64,000 nucleotides of DNA from positions 21,892-85,891 of the forward strand of contig NZ_PNMA01000015.1 of the NCBI RefSeq assembly GCF_013823385.1, read 5' to 3'. This document shows, piece by piece, positions 16,801 through 24,622 of this stretch. The stretch comes from Hyphomonas sp. Its GTDB lineage: Bacteria > Pseudomonadota > Alphaproteobacteria > Caulobacterales > Hyphomonadaceae. The position numbers and the translations under genes were made by a program. How positions within the stretch are numbered: position 1 is the first letter of the stretch; every line of letters starts with the position of its first letter. The notes beneath the pieces were generated by a model. It was not told the origin of the DNA. It ran no database searches and worked only from the letters and a program-made list of their open reading frames with translations.

Positions 16801-18264
16801 AAGATTACATTCGCAGAAGCCGCAAAGGCCGACATCGCCGCCTTCATCGCCGATGAAGGGGCAGGTCTGCCGGGCAGCGCAGAAGCGCTCGACAAGGCCG
16901 CAGGCGGCCTGATCGCCGAAGCCATCGAGGGCGGCCGATTCGATGGCAAGGTTGGCCAGCAGGTGGCGGTTGTGCTGCCCAAGGGCTCGGACGCGCGCCG
17001 CGCCGTCGTGCTGGGCGGCGGCAAGCCGAAGAAGCGCGATGCCCGCGCGCTGGAGAATATCGGCGCCCATTTCATTAAGGCATTTGCCTCCTCCGGCTTC
17101 AAATCTGCCTCCATCACGGTCCACACTGCGGAAGAAGCCGCCCGCGTCGCTGCCGGCGCCAAGCTCGCCGCCTACCGCTTCGATACCTACTTCACCAAGC
17201 TCAAATCCGACCAGAAGCCCAGCCTTTCGACCCTCACCATCGTGTGTGACGATCCCAAGGCCGCCAAGGCTGCCTACGCCCTGCTCGATGCCGCCACCGA
17301 CGGCACCTATCTGGCGCGTGACCTCGTCAACATGCCGCCCAACGACCTTCACCCGGAAAGCTTCGCGGAGAAGATCAAGGAACTCGCCGATCTCGGCGTG
17401 GAAGTGGAAGTGCTCGGCGAGAAGCAGATGGCCAAGCTCGGCATGGGTGCCCTCCTCGGCGTCGGTCAGGGCTCGGTCAAGGAAAGCCAGCTCGGCATCA
17501 TGAAATGGAATGGCGGCAAGCCGGGCGAAGACCCCGTCATCCTCGTCGGCAAGGGCGTCTGCTTTGACACCGGCGGCGTCTCGCTTAAGCCCGGCCCCGG
17601 CATGGAAGAAATGCGCGGCGATATGGGCGGCGCGGCGGCCGTCACCGGCACGATGCGCGCCCTGGCCCAGGCGAAAGCCAAGGTCAACGTCGTCGGCCTC
17701 ATCGGCCTTGTCGAGAACATGCCCGATGGCAACGCCATCCGCCCCGGCGACATTCTCCGCTCGGCATCCGGCCAGACCATCGAAGTCCAGAACACCGATG
17801 CCGAAGGCCGCCTCGTCCTGTGTGACGTGCTCTGGTACGCGCAGGAAAACTTCAAGCCGAAAGCCATCGTGGATCTTGCCACGCTGACCGGCGCGATCGT
17901 CATCTCCCTCGGCCACCATCATGCCGGTCTCTTCACCAACTCCGACGATCTGGCAGATGAGCTGACCAAGGCGGGCCTTGCCGAAGGCGAGCGCGTCTGG
18001 CGCCTGCCGATGGGCTCGGAATATGACTCGCTGATCAAGTCGAAGTTTGCCGATATGCGCAATATTGGCGGCCGCGCGGCCGGCTCGATCACGGCGGCCC
18101 AGTTCCTCAAGCGCTTCATCAAGGACGGCGTCCGCTGGGCCCACCTCGACATCGCCGGCGTCGCCTGGGTCGAAGGCGACAAAGCCCCGACCGACCCCAG
18201 CTGGGCGTCAGGCTACGGCCCGCGCCTGCTCAGCCGGTGGATTGTGGATAATTACGAAGCGTAG
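16798..18264 (+). CDS. pepA: Leucyl aminopeptidase (M17), cytosolic
   Basis: A 488-residue dizinc aminopeptidase that removes N-terminal residues from peptides. The family signature NTDAEGRLVL is present, and the metal ligands and catalytic Lys lie in LVGKGVCFDTGGVSLKP. There is no signal peptide, so it acts in the cytosol, unlike the second M17 gene at 46648. pepA followed by holC is a common proteobacterial pair. The N-terminal domain (residues 1-170) is the usual less conserved cap. Confidence 0.93.
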   Translation: MKITFAEAAKADIAAFIADEGAGLPGSAEALDKAAGGLIAEAIEGGRFDGKVGQQVAVVLPKGSDARRAVVLGGGKPKKRDARALENIGAHFIKAFASSGFKSASITVHTAEEAARVAAGAKLAAYRFDTYFTKLKSDQKPSLSTLTIVCDDPKAAKAAYALLDAATDGTYLARDLVNMPPNDLHPESFAEKIKELADLGVEVEVLGEKQMAKLGMGALLGVGQGSVKESQLGIMKWNGGKPGEDPVILVGKGVCFDTGGVSLKPGPGMEEMRGDMGGAAAVTGTMRALAQAKAKVNVVGLIGLVENMPDGNAIRPGDILRSASGQTIEVQNTDAEGRLVLCDVLWYAQENFKPKAIVDLATLTGAIVISLGHHHAGLFTNSDDLADELTKAGLAEGERVWRLPMGSEYDSLIKSKFADMRNIGGRAAGSITAAQFLKRFIKDGVRWAHLDIAGVAWVEGDKAPTDPSWASGYGPRLLSRWIVDNYEA

Positions 18265-18283
18265 TTCCCACGCGCTCGCTGCT

Positions 18284-18325
18284 CGTCACCCTCGACGGGC
18301 AATGCCCGTCTGAGGGCCCATCTCC
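18284..18325. repeat. REP-like palindrome (copy 3)
   Basis: Same arms as the pair around the GIY-YIG gene (CGTCACCCTCGA and TCTGAGGGCCCATCTCC), but the central stem is CGGGC/GCCCG instead of TGGCC/GGCCA. It pairs head to head with the next copy at 18357. Confidence 0.85.
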
Positions 18326-18356
18326 AGACCTCTCCGTTTGCGAAAGCGGAAGGGGC

Positions 18357-18399
18357 AGGAGATGGGCGCTCAGATGGCTTTCAGCCATCGAGCGTGACG
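18357..18399. repeat. REP-like palindrome (copy 4, inverted)
   Basis: An inverted copy with stem TGGCT/AGCCA and two matched changes in the arms (GGCGCTCAG and CGAGCGTGAC). Copies 3 and 4 flank a 31-bp spacer that has its own small hairpin (TCCGTTTGCGAAAGCGGA), an arrangement like a BIME. A degenerate copy of the 23911-type repeat follows at about 18430-18462, so the whole pepA-holC gap is repeat DNA. Confidence 0.82.
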
Positions 18400-18486
18400 A
18401 CCGATAGGTTCCTTTATCCAGTCAGGCCGCTTGCAACCCTTGCTCTTCCTGAGCAAAGTCGAAGGACAAGAGGAGCCGCGCAGAGA

Positions 18487-18960
18487 GTGTCCCAGCCTGC
18501 CCCCCCCGAATGGTGGTTCTACCATCTCTCGCGCACGGCGCTGGAGGAGGCGGCCGCGCCGCTGCTGCAGAAATGCCTTGAGGCCGGCTGGCGCGTGCTG
18601 GCCGTTTCTCCGCGGGCGGAGCGTCTGGCAAAGCTGGATGCCGTGCTCTGGACGTTTGATGACGCTTCCTTCCTGCCCCATGGCCAGGCCGATGCACCGG
18701 GGCTCGATGTCGCCCGCCAGCCGGTGCTGCTCTCAGCCAAGCTCTCCAACGCCAACAGCGCCGAGGCGCTGATGCTCATGGACGGCGTGGAGGCCCCGGT
18801 GGACGCCGCCTTCAAGCGCTGCATGGTGATGTTCGAGGACTCCGACACCGGCACCCGCAACAAGGCCCGCGCCCAGTTCAAGGCGGCGAAAGACGCCGGC
18901 CTCGTCACCCGCTATTTTCAGCAGACGGATCGTGGCGGCTGGAAAGAGGCGGGGGTTTAG
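18487..18960 (+). CDS. holC: DNA polymerase III chi subunit
   Basis: A 157-residue chi-like protein. It opens with PPEWWFYHLSRTALEEAAAPLLQKCLEAGWRVL, has the WTFDDASFLPHG motif in the middle, and the MVMFEDSD strand late; these match HolC, which links SSB to the clamp loader. I use the GTG at 18487, after a purine-rich GAGGAG. The longer open frame back to 18394 reads through two repeat elements and is unlikely to be coding. It lies downstream of pepA as in many proteobacteria. Confidence 0.85.
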   Translation: MSQPAPPEWWFYHLSRTALEEAAAPLLQKCLEAGWRVLAVSPRAERLAKLDAVLWTFDDASFLPHGQADAPGLDVARQPVLLSAKLSNANSAEALMLMDGVEAPVDAAFKRCMVMFEDSDTGTRNKARAQFKAAKDAGLVTRYFQQTDRGGWKEAGV

Positions 18961-19004
18961 TCTTCTTCAAACCCTTCGTAGTCGATCTTCCAAACCCCAT
19001 CCCC

Positions 19005-19034
19005 TTGTCATCCCGGCGAAAGCCGGGATGACAA
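19005..19034. repeat. Perfect palindrome, GTCATCCCGGC family
   Basis: TTGTCATCCCGGC, loop GAAA, and the exact complement; a 30-bp hairpin. The same GTCATCCCGG theme recurs at 19191-19292. The 389-bp gap 18961-19349 between holC and the acetyltransferase gene contains this palindrome, a REP-like copy and the 19191 composite, and I see no gene in it. Confidence 0.85.
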
Positions 19035-19118
19035 AACGGGAGGTCAGGACAAGTGAGCCGCGTAGCCGTAGGGTGGGTTGAGCGCCGCGATACCCACGAA
19101 CGCAAACTCCTCCGTGGT

Positions 19119-19160
19119 CGTCACCCTCGACCGGCAAAGCCGGTCTGAGGGCCCATCTCC
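19119..19160. repeat. REP-like palindrome (copy 5)
   Basis: Constant arms as in copies 1-4, with the central stem CCGGC/GCCGG around AAA. It is a single copy without an inverted partner nearby. Confidence 0.83.
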
Positions 19161-19190
19161 CGCCCGCTCCAATATCGCAGCAATAGTTTG

Positions 19191-19292
19191 TCGTCATCCC
19201 GGTTTCGCCGCAGGCGAAGACCGGGACCCAGTTTCAGTCAATGCTTCTGGGCCCCGGACATTTGCTCTCGCAAATTCCGGGGTGACGAAACG
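19191..19292. repeat. Composite palindromic repeat
   Basis: It starts TCGTCATCCCGG and ends CCGGGGTGACGAAA, so the outer ends are roughly complementary. Two inner hairpins are visible: TTCGCCGCAGGCGAA, and TTTGCTCTCGCAAA within CCGGACA...TTCCGG. This resembles the GTCATCCCGG mosaic repeats common in alphaproteobacterial genomes. Confidence 0.7.
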
Positions 19293-19349
19293 GAAAGTGG
19301 TTGTCCGGGAATCAGGTAATCCGTATCCTGACTCAAAATCAAGTTTTGG

Positions 19350-19808
19350 CTAACCGCCAAGCCGCTTCTCAAGGCGCCGCTCGCTCTCTCCCGTGTTGAC
19401 CGGGGCGTATCCGCAGGCGAGATAAAAGTTCAGTGCCGTTCTCGTGCTTTCAAGGAAGCAACACCCAAGCCCCCGTTCGGAAGCGCCGCGCTCCATGTGG
19501 GTGAGCAACTTCTTGCTGATGCCGGCAAACCGCGCGTCCGGTTCAACATAGTTCAGCATCACTTCGCCAGCAGTGCTGATCATGCCCACGCCGAGGATGA
19601 GGCCGTCCTGCTCCGCCACGAAGACCAGCCGGTCGGCCCGCCCCAGCCAGTCATGCCATGAAGCTTCGGTCTTGTTCGCGAGCCAGCTTTCGAGGGCCTC
19701 GGGATCATCTCCGTGATCGGCGCGGCAAAGCTCGGTGATCGAGCGGCGCAGGGTTTGGATCGCCGCTTCGGCGTCTTCCGGTTTTCCGCTGCGTATTTCC
19801 GCGGCCAT
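19350..19808 (-). CDS. GNAT-family N-acetyltransferase
   Basis: A 152-residue acetyl-CoA-dependent transferase. It begins with the typical beta1-alpha1 ([20 protein letters not shown]). The acetyl-CoA loop region is [13 protein letters not shown], and the closing strand is [12 protein letters not shown]. The acceptor substrate is unknown. It ends next to the repeat-filled gap and starts 9 bp past the stop of the PhnA-like gene, so both may share one transcript. Confidence 0.8.
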   Translation of the reverse strand: MAAEIRSGKPEDAEAAIQTLRRSITELCRADHGDDPEALESWLANKTEASWHDWLGRADRLVFVAEQDGLILGVGMISTAGEVMLNYVEPDARFAGISKKLLTHMERGASERGLGCCFLESTRTALNFYLACGYAPVNTGESERRLEKRLGG

Positions 19809-19817
19809 CGACCCCCC

Positions 19818-20156
19818 TCACCCCTTCTTCACAAACTCCGACTTCAATCCCATCGCGCCGACGCCGTCGATCTTGCAGTCGATGTCATGATCCCCTTCCA
19901 CGAGGCGGATGTTCTTCACCTTGGTGCCGCGCTTTACGACGAGGGACGAGCCCTTCACCTTCAGATCCTTGATCACCGTCACCGTGTCGCCATCGGCCAG
20001 CACATTGCCAACCGAGTCCTTGACCACCTTGGGCCCGTCTTCGGCGGCCGCTTCGCCCGGCGCCCATTCATGCGCGCATTCGGGGCAGACCAGCAGGGCG
20101 CCGTCTTCATAGGTGAGGGTGGAGCCGCATTTCGGGCAGGGGGGAAGGTCGCTCAT
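19818..20156 (-). CDS. PhnA-like zinc-ribbon protein
   Basis: A 112-residue protein with a zinc ribbon formed by CPKC (C7/C10) and CPEC (C24/C27), followed by the PhnA C-terminal domain ([20 protein letters not shown] ... [14 protein letters not shown]). Despite the name, this family is not shown to act in phosphonate metabolism in most bacteria. The ATG at 20154-20156 is chosen because the zinc ribbon begins there; the longer upstream frame is antisense to ndk. Confidence 0.85.
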   Translation of the reverse strand: MSDLPPCPKCGSTLTYEDGALLVCPECAHEWAPGEAAAEDGPKVVKDSVGNVLADGDTVTVIKDLKVKGSSLVVKRGTKVKNIRLVEGDHDIDCKIDGVGAMGLKSEFVKKG

Positions 20157-20309
20157 GGGAAGGGGGCTTTCAAACGGAGGGGCCTCAACGCCCCTAATCC
20201 CCGGCGGGCGTCCCCGCAACCCCCGGTATGTCCCCGCTTGCCCCGGCGGCCGGGCGCCGCTATAGGCCGCGCACATCCCCGGAAACAACACGAGACGACA
20301 GGAAGCCCC

Positions 20310-20732
20310 ATGGCCGCGCAGCGCACCTTTTCCATCATCAAGCCCGACGCCACCGAGCGTAACCTCACCGGCGCCATCAATGCCGTGATCGAGAAAGCCG
20401 GCCTGCGCATCGTCGGCCAGCGCCGCATCCAGATGACGCGCGCCCAGGCCGAGCGTTTCTACGCCGTCCACTCGGCCCGCCCCTTCTTCGGCGAGCTGGT
20501 TGACTTCATGACCTCCGGCCCGGTCGTCGTGCAGGTCCTCGAAGGCGAAGACGCCGTCGCGAAATACCGCGAAGTGATGGGTGCCACCAATCCGGCCGAC
20601 GCGGCCGAAGGCACCATCCGCAAGCTGTTCGCCAAGTCGATCGGCGAGAACTCGGTCCACGGGTCGGACTCGGCCGAGAACGCGGCCCTCGAGATCGCCC
20701 AGTTCTTCTCGGAAGCTGACATCACCGCCTGA
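20310..20732 (+). CDS. ndk: Nucleoside diphosphate kinase
   Basis: A 140-residue enzyme that passes the gamma phosphate of ATP to NDPs through a phospho-His intermediate. The opening [14 protein letters not shown] is the family N-terminus, and the active-site His lies in ENSVHGSDS. Length and sequence are typical. It stands alone with a strong terminator 30 bp downstream and is divergent from the PhnA-like gene. Confidence 0.96.
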   Translation: MAAQRTFSIIKPDATERNLTGAINAVIEKAGLRIVGQRRIQMTRAQAERFYAVHSARPFFGELVDFMTSGPVVVQVLEGEDAVAKYREVMGATNPADAAEGTIRKLFAKSIGENSVHGSDSAENAALEIAQFFSEADITA

Positions 20733-20761
20733 GCGGCGCGCCTCCGGGCGCTGACATCCAG

Positions 20762-20794
20762 CCGGAGGCCGGGCCCGCCCGCCTCCGGTTTTTT
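20762..20794 (+). terminator. Rho-independent terminator of ndk
   Basis: CCGGAGGC and GCCTCCGG form a perfect 8-bp stem with an 11-nt loop, followed at once by TTTTTT. Confidence 0.9.
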
Positions 20795-20830
20795 GTGTCC
20801 GGAAGTGTCCGAAACTGTCCGGATTTGTCC
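20795..20830. repeat. 10-bp phased repeats (opposite-sense copy)
   Basis: GTGTCC, GGAAGTGTCC, GAAACTGTCC, GGATTTGTCC run in decamer phase; the reverse complement matches the units at 4023-4077. This copy sits between the ndk terminator and the convergent DUF1003 gene. Confidence 0.78.
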
Positions 20831-20884
20831 ATGAAATGACCGGGCCTGACCCTGAAATGCCCGCCGTTGGCCCGGTTCTGGCGC

Positions 20885-21598
20885 CTATTTGCGGGGATCA
20901 GCGCCGTGCGCAGCTTCTTCGAGCAGCTCGATCTGGAGCCTCTGGATCGAGGCCAGCCTTTCCCACTGGCGGTGCAGGTGGAGGTCCAGCTTCTCGTGCA
21001 GGTGCCGGATTTCCAGCTCCGCCTTGAGGTTCACCTTATAGTCGTTCTCCGAGCGCAGCCGGTCCTTCGCCTCCTGCCGGCGCTGGCTCATCATGATGAT
21101 AGGCGCCTGCAAGGCCGCAATGCAGGAGAGCACCAAATTCAATAAAATGAAGGGGTAAGGGTCAAAACTGCCTAGGAGGAATCCGGTGGCATTCACCAGC
21201 ATCCATAATACCAGGATGAAGCAGAACAGCAGGATGAACGTCCACGAACCGCCAAACCGCGCGACGGCATCGGCCGCCCGCTCGCCAAAGCTGCGCGCTT
21301 CATCCCAGCCCGCATCCGGCTCGTCGGCCACCAGCGTGCCCGTTTCCAGGCTGTACAGCACCTGCTCATCCAGCGCGGTCAGCTCTCCGCGTTCTTTTTC
21401 CAGCAATTGTTCCAGAAACAGACGCCGCATCCGCGCAATATCGGGCAGGCAGACATGCTGGTCCGGCTGGATGCCGGGCAGCTGCGATTGCAGCGCCGCC
21501 TTGGTGCCCCGTGTGGTGTCACTTACACGCCGGACCTCGGCGGGCGGGAAGGTCTTGTCACAGACAGCGCAGGTAACTTCGCCAGTATCCGAAGCCAT
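20885..21598 (-). CDS. DUF1003 membrane protein
   Basis: A 237-residue protein of the DUF1003 family. The N-terminus has a CAVCDKTF pair that may bind metal together with a later Cys ([11 protein letters not shown]). Two membrane helices follow in the middle ([15 protein letters not shown], then [22 protein letters not shown]). The C-terminal third is a charged helix, [20 protein letters not shown], typical of the family and probably cytoplasmic. Function is unknown. Confidence 0.83.
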   Translation of the reverse strand: MASDTGEVTCAVCDKTFPPAEVRRVSDTTRGTKAALQSQLPGIQPDQHVCLPDIARMRRLFLEQLLEKERGELTALDEQVLYSLETGTLVADEPDAGWDEARSFGERAADAVARFGGSWTFILLFCFILVLWMLVNATGFLLGSFDPYPFILLNLVLSCIAALQAPIIMMSQRRQEAKDRLRSENDYKVNLKAELEIRHLHEKLDLHLHRQWERLASIQRLQIELLEEAAHGADPRK

Positions 21599-21703
21599 CA
21601 GCTTCTCCCGTTCAGAGTAAAATTGGCCGGTTAACCTTCATCCAAAAACAATAAAAATCTGATATTGAGAAGGCCGGAAGTAAATTGTCAGGTAGTCTCT
21701 CCC

Positions 21704-22042
21704 ATGTCCAAAGCGCCGAAAAATACCGAAGTAAAACAAGGCTCCGAAGATCTGGAGGCCCGCCTCGTCACGCTGCGTGCCGAGATTGACGAGATCATGG
21801 CCGCGCTTGCCGACAAGGCGCAGGCTGAGGCCGAAGAAGCCGCGCACTCTGTTGCAGACACTGCAGAAGACATCGGCGAGGAAGTCCTCAAGGAAGCCCG
21901 CCGCGCCCTGAAACAGATCCACAAGCAGGCCTCCTCTCTGGAGAAAACGCTGGGCGTGCAGACGCGCGCCAATCCCCTGCAGACCCTGGCCATTGCCTTT
22001 GGCGCCGGCTTCATCGTTTCGCTGCTGATGACCCGCCGCTGA
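21704..22042 (+). CDS. DUF883/YqjD-like membrane-anchored helical protein
   Basis: A 112-residue protein with a charged amphipathic helix over residues about 15-85 and one C-terminal membrane segment (PLQTLAIAFGAGFIVSLL) ending in RR. This is the plan of YqjD/ElaB, which tether ribosomes or other cargo to the inner membrane in stationary phase in E. coli; whether that holds here is unknown. The next gene overlaps its stop by 1 nt. The E. coli yqjD-yqjE pair has the same arrangement. Start at ATG 21704. Confidence 0.7.
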   Translation: MSKAPKNTEVKQGSEDLEARLVTLRAEIDEIMAALADKAQAEAEEAAHSVADTAEDIGEEVLKEARRALKQIHKQASSLEKTLGVQTRANPLQTLAIAFGAGFIVSLLMTRR

Positions 22043-22461
22043 TGCTGTCTTTCCTGTCGTCATTGCTGCAGAGCCAAGTCGAGGACAAGGTGAACCAGGG
22101 CATCCGGGGCCTTGGCACCGCTGCTCTGGTCGGCCTGCTGCTTCTGACAGCCTATGTGGCGGCCGTGGCGGCGCTGGCGCTGTTCCTGGCCGAGCGGATG
22201 AGCCCCTGGGCCGCCGCAGCCTTCATGGCGCTCGGCTTTGCCCTGATGGCGGGCACGATCCTGCTGGTCATGTCGATGAAGCACGACGCGGACAAACGCG
22301 CCGAAGAAGCCGCCGCCAAGGCCCGGCAGGACGCGCAACAACAGATGCTCTCGGCCCTCACGGGCGGGGAGGGCGGCGGCAAGCAGGCGATGGTGATCGC
22401 CGCGATTGCCGGCCTGGTGCTCTCCAGCCTGCTCGGCAAGGGCGACGGCGACGAAGACTAG
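22042..22461 (+). CDS. YqjE/phage-holin-like inner-membrane protein
   Basis: A 139-residue protein with two long hydrophobic segments (residues about 25-50 and 53-78), a charged helix rich in Ala and Lys (ADKRAEEAAAKARQDAQQQ), and a third weak hydrophobic stretch near the end. It fits the DUF1469 or holin-superfamily group that partners YqjD-like proteins. It starts at the stop of the previous gene (TGATG). Its TAG stop lies in a CTAG that is also the stop of the opposing oxidoreductase gene. Confidence 0.72.
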   Translation: MLSFLSSLLQSQVEDKVNQGIRGLGTAALVGLLLLTAYVAAVAALALFLAERMSPWAAAAFMALGFALMAGTILLVMSMKHDADKRAEEAAAKARQDAQQQMLSALTGGEGGGKQAMVIAAIAGLVLSSLLGKGDGDED

Positions 22462-23471
22462 TCCGCGCCGACCTTTACCACCCGCCGCCCGGTATTCTCG
22501 CCCCTGAACAGACCGCAGAAGGCGTCCGGCATCGCCGCGATGCCCTCAAACCGCTCCTCCTGGATTTTCAGCGCGCCGGTTGCGATCATTTTCGCCATGG
22601 TTTCAAGCGCTTGCGGGAAGCCGCGCGCGAAGTCGAACACGACCAGCCCCTGCATGTTCACCCGGTGGGTGATGAAGGGTTTGGTATTGACGATGCCCGG
22701 CGTTTCCTCGGGCGTGAGGTTGTAATCGGCCACCTGTCCGGAGATGCAGATGCGGCCACCCATGGCCATCAGCGGCAGCACGCGGTTGACCATCGCATTG
22801 CCGACATTGTCGAACAGGATGTCGGCGCCCTTTGGAAACTCAGCAGCGATGGCGGCGGAGAGGTCAGGCGCGGTCTTGTAATTGATGGCGGCATCAAAGC
22901 CCGCTTCACGGGTGAGCCAGCTGCATTTCTCGTCACTTCCGGCCACGCCAACCACCTTTGACGCGCCCCAGGCTTTGGCGAGCTGTCCTGCTGTGGCGCC
23001 TACAGGGCCCGCTGCGGAGGTGACGAGAACCGCGTCGCCTTCCTTGAAGCGCGCGACGTCCTTCAGGCCAAACCAGGCCGTCAGGCCCGGCACGCCGAGA
23101 ACACCGATCCAGGCAGACAGGGGAACGCCCGGCACATCGGCAATCCTGCCGATGAAGCCTTTGCCGGACTGGAGCGAGTGGGTCTTCCAGCCACCGGCGC
23201 AGAACACCTTGGTGCCCACGGGCCAATCGGGATGATTGGAAACGTCGATCACGCCCACGCTGAACCCGTCGATGGGTTTGCCGAGCGGCAGCGCGGCGGC
23301 GTAGCTGTCGCCGCCCGAAAGGCGCGAGCGGGTGCCGGGATCCACCGAGCACCAGACATGCGCCACGCGGAACTGGCCGTCCTTGGGCTCCGGCAAGGGC
23401 AGGGTTTCAAGGCGGAAGTCGGAAGGTTTCGGGGCGCCCTCGCAATACTGGGCCAGCACGATCTGCTGCAT
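22458..23471 (-). CDS. NADP-dependent zinc-free MDR oxidoreductase (CurA/PTGR-like)
   Basis: A 337-residue medium-chain reductase. It has the N-terminal substrate domain (QFRVAHVWCSVDPGTRSR) and the nucleotide-binding fold with VTSAAGPVGATAGQLAKAWG. It lacks the structural and catalytic zinc ligands, so it fits the leukotriene B4/prostaglandin reductase and curcumin reductase group that reduces activated double bonds. The natural substrate is unknown. The ATG at 23471 is preferred because GAGGAG precedes it at the right distance. Confidence 0.85.
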   Translation of the reverse strand: MQQIVLAQYCEGAPKPSDFRLETLPLPEPKDGQFRVAHVWCSVDPGTRSRLSGGDSYAAALPLGKPIDGFSVGVIDVSNHPDWPVGTKVFCAGGWKTHSLQSGKGFIGRIADVPGVPLSAWIGVLGVPGLTAWFGLKDVARFKEGDAVLVTSAAGPVGATAGQLAKAWGASKVVGVAGSDEKCSWLTREAGFDAAINYKTAPDLSAAIAAEFPKGADILFDNVGNAMVNRVLPLMAMGGRICISGQVADYNLTPEETPGIVNTKPFITHRVNMQGLVVFDFARGFPQALETMAKMIATGALKIQEERFEGIAAMPDAFCGLFRGENTGRRVVKVGAD

Positions 23472-23485
23472 GGTATCGGCGCTCC

Positions 23486-23800
23486 TCAAGGATCTTCTCC
23501 TGGCTTCGTTGTGAACAGGTCAGACCATTCGGGATGTTTGGCATACTGGCCGCGAACATAGGGGCAGACGGGCACAATCTTGAAGCCCGTCTTGCGCGCA
23601 TCTTCCAGCATGAAGTTCAGAAGCGCGCCCGCGACGCCGCGTCCGCCCATGGCTTCGGGAACGCGGGTGTGATTTGCGCTGATGATGCCGGGGCGGGGAT
23701 AGGTGAATTCGATTTCGCCTTCAGCAGGGATGCCCTCGATGCGGGCGACATAGCGTCCTTTCTGCGGGCCATCCTCACGTGTGATTACGATGTCGCTCAA
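23486..23800 (-). CDS. Small GNAT-like acetyltransferase (YjdJ/NATD1 type)
   Basis: About 104 residues. The core reads GEIEFTYPRPGIISANHTRV, then VPEAMGGRGVAGALLNFML with the acetyl-CoA loop, and ends near IVPVCPYVRGQYAKHPEW, the signature end of the YjdJ/NATD1 mini-GNATs. A TTG start at 23798-23800, five bases after GGGAGG, gives the usual length; longer upstream frames add no conserved sequence. It lies 14 bp upstream of the reductase gene, likely one operon. Confidence 0.8.
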   Translation of the reverse strand: MSDIVITREDGPQKGRYVARIEGIPAEGEIEFTYPRPGIISANHTRVPEAMGGRGVAGALLNFMLEDARKTGFKIVPVCPYVRGQYAKHPEWSDLFTTKPGEDP

Positions 23801-23910
23801 TTGACCCTCCCTGTGCCGTAAAGCCATGCGGTGAACCCGCACTGGTTGTGCTTCGGGGATAGCGGGTGGGGGCAGAAGTGTCCACAAGGGCGCGTCGGCG
23901 CATCGGACGG

Positions 23911-23992
23911 CTCATCCTGAGCGAAGTCGAAGGACGAGCCGGGGCAGGGAGCAGCTCTGCTTGGCCCATCCTTCGACTTCGCTCAGGATGAG
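23911..23992. repeat. Inverted pair of CATCCTTCGACTTCGCTCAGGATG elements
   Basis: Two 24-bp perfect inverted copies (23911-23934 and 23969-23992) are separated by 34 bp and could form a long hairpin between the mini-GNAT gene and purN. A partial third copy follows at about 23994-24015. A degenerate copy is at about 18430-18462. The 237-bp gap 23801-24037 holds nothing else I can name. Confidence 0.83.
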
Positions 23993-24037
23993 CTTCTACT
24001 TCGCTCAGATGAGCGTTGCTTGTGGTGGCCTGGTGTT

Positions 24038-24622
24038 TCAGGGCCGCAGACGCGCGCAGGCAATCGCCAGGGCGCGGGGGTAGAGCCTGTGTTCCTCCGG
24101 CAGCAGGCGGGCGGCGAGGCTGTCGGCGGTATCGCCCGGCAGGATGGGGATGGCGGCCTGGGCGATGATCTCGCCCTCATCCACGCCTGCGCTGACCCAA
24201 TGCACGGTGCAGCCGGCTTCGGCATCGCCCGCATCGATGGCGCGCTGATGGGTATCGAGACCCTTGTATTTGGGCAGCAGGGAGGGGTGGATGTTGATCA
24301 TCCGGCCTTCCCAGCGGCTGACGAACCAGGGCGTCAGCACGCGCATGAAACCGGCGAGCGCGATGATCTCGATGCCGGCATCGGTCAGCGCCTTGTCGAG
24401 TTCGCGCTCGAAGGCTTCACGGTCCTTGCCATAGAGCTTGTGGTCGATGGCGAGGGTGGGGATACCGGCGCTGGCAGCGGTTTCGAGGCCTTTGGCTTCC
24501 GGGCGATTGGAGAGGACCAGCTTGGGCATTGCTGGAAAGGCCGGGTCTTCGGCAGCCTTCAGCAGCGCCTCCATATTGGAGCCGCGCCCTGAAATCAGGA
24601 TCGCCAGTTTGAGGCGGTTCAT
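24038..24622 (-). CDS. purN: Phosphoribosylglycinamide formyltransferase
   Basis: A 194-residue enzyme that adds the formyl group from 10-formyl-THF to GAR in purine synthesis. It begins LKLAILISGRGSNMEAL, the GAR-binding loop, and has IINIHPSLLPKYKG with the catalytic His, followed by the active-site Asp region (TVHWVSAGVDEGEII). It overlaps purM by 4 nt (ATGA), so purM-purN are coupled in the usual order. Confidence 0.95.
   Translation of the reverse strand: MNRLKLAILISGRGSNMEALLKAAEDPAFPAMPKLVLSNRPEAKGLETAASAGIPTLAIDHKLYGKDREAFERELDKALTDAGIEIIALAGFMRVLTPWFVSRWEGRMINIHPSLLPKYKGLDTHQRAIDAGDAEAGCTVHWVSAGVDEGEIIAQAAIPILPGDTADSLAARLLPEEHRLYPRALAIACARLRP

Noticed and set aside
16738..18144. Minus-strand open frame of 468 codons
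   Set aside because: Antisense to pepA, which has the full M17 signature.
18284..18399. CRISPR array
   Set aside because: The repeated units are inverted rather than direct, vary in the stem, and have no regular spacers. No cas gene is present.
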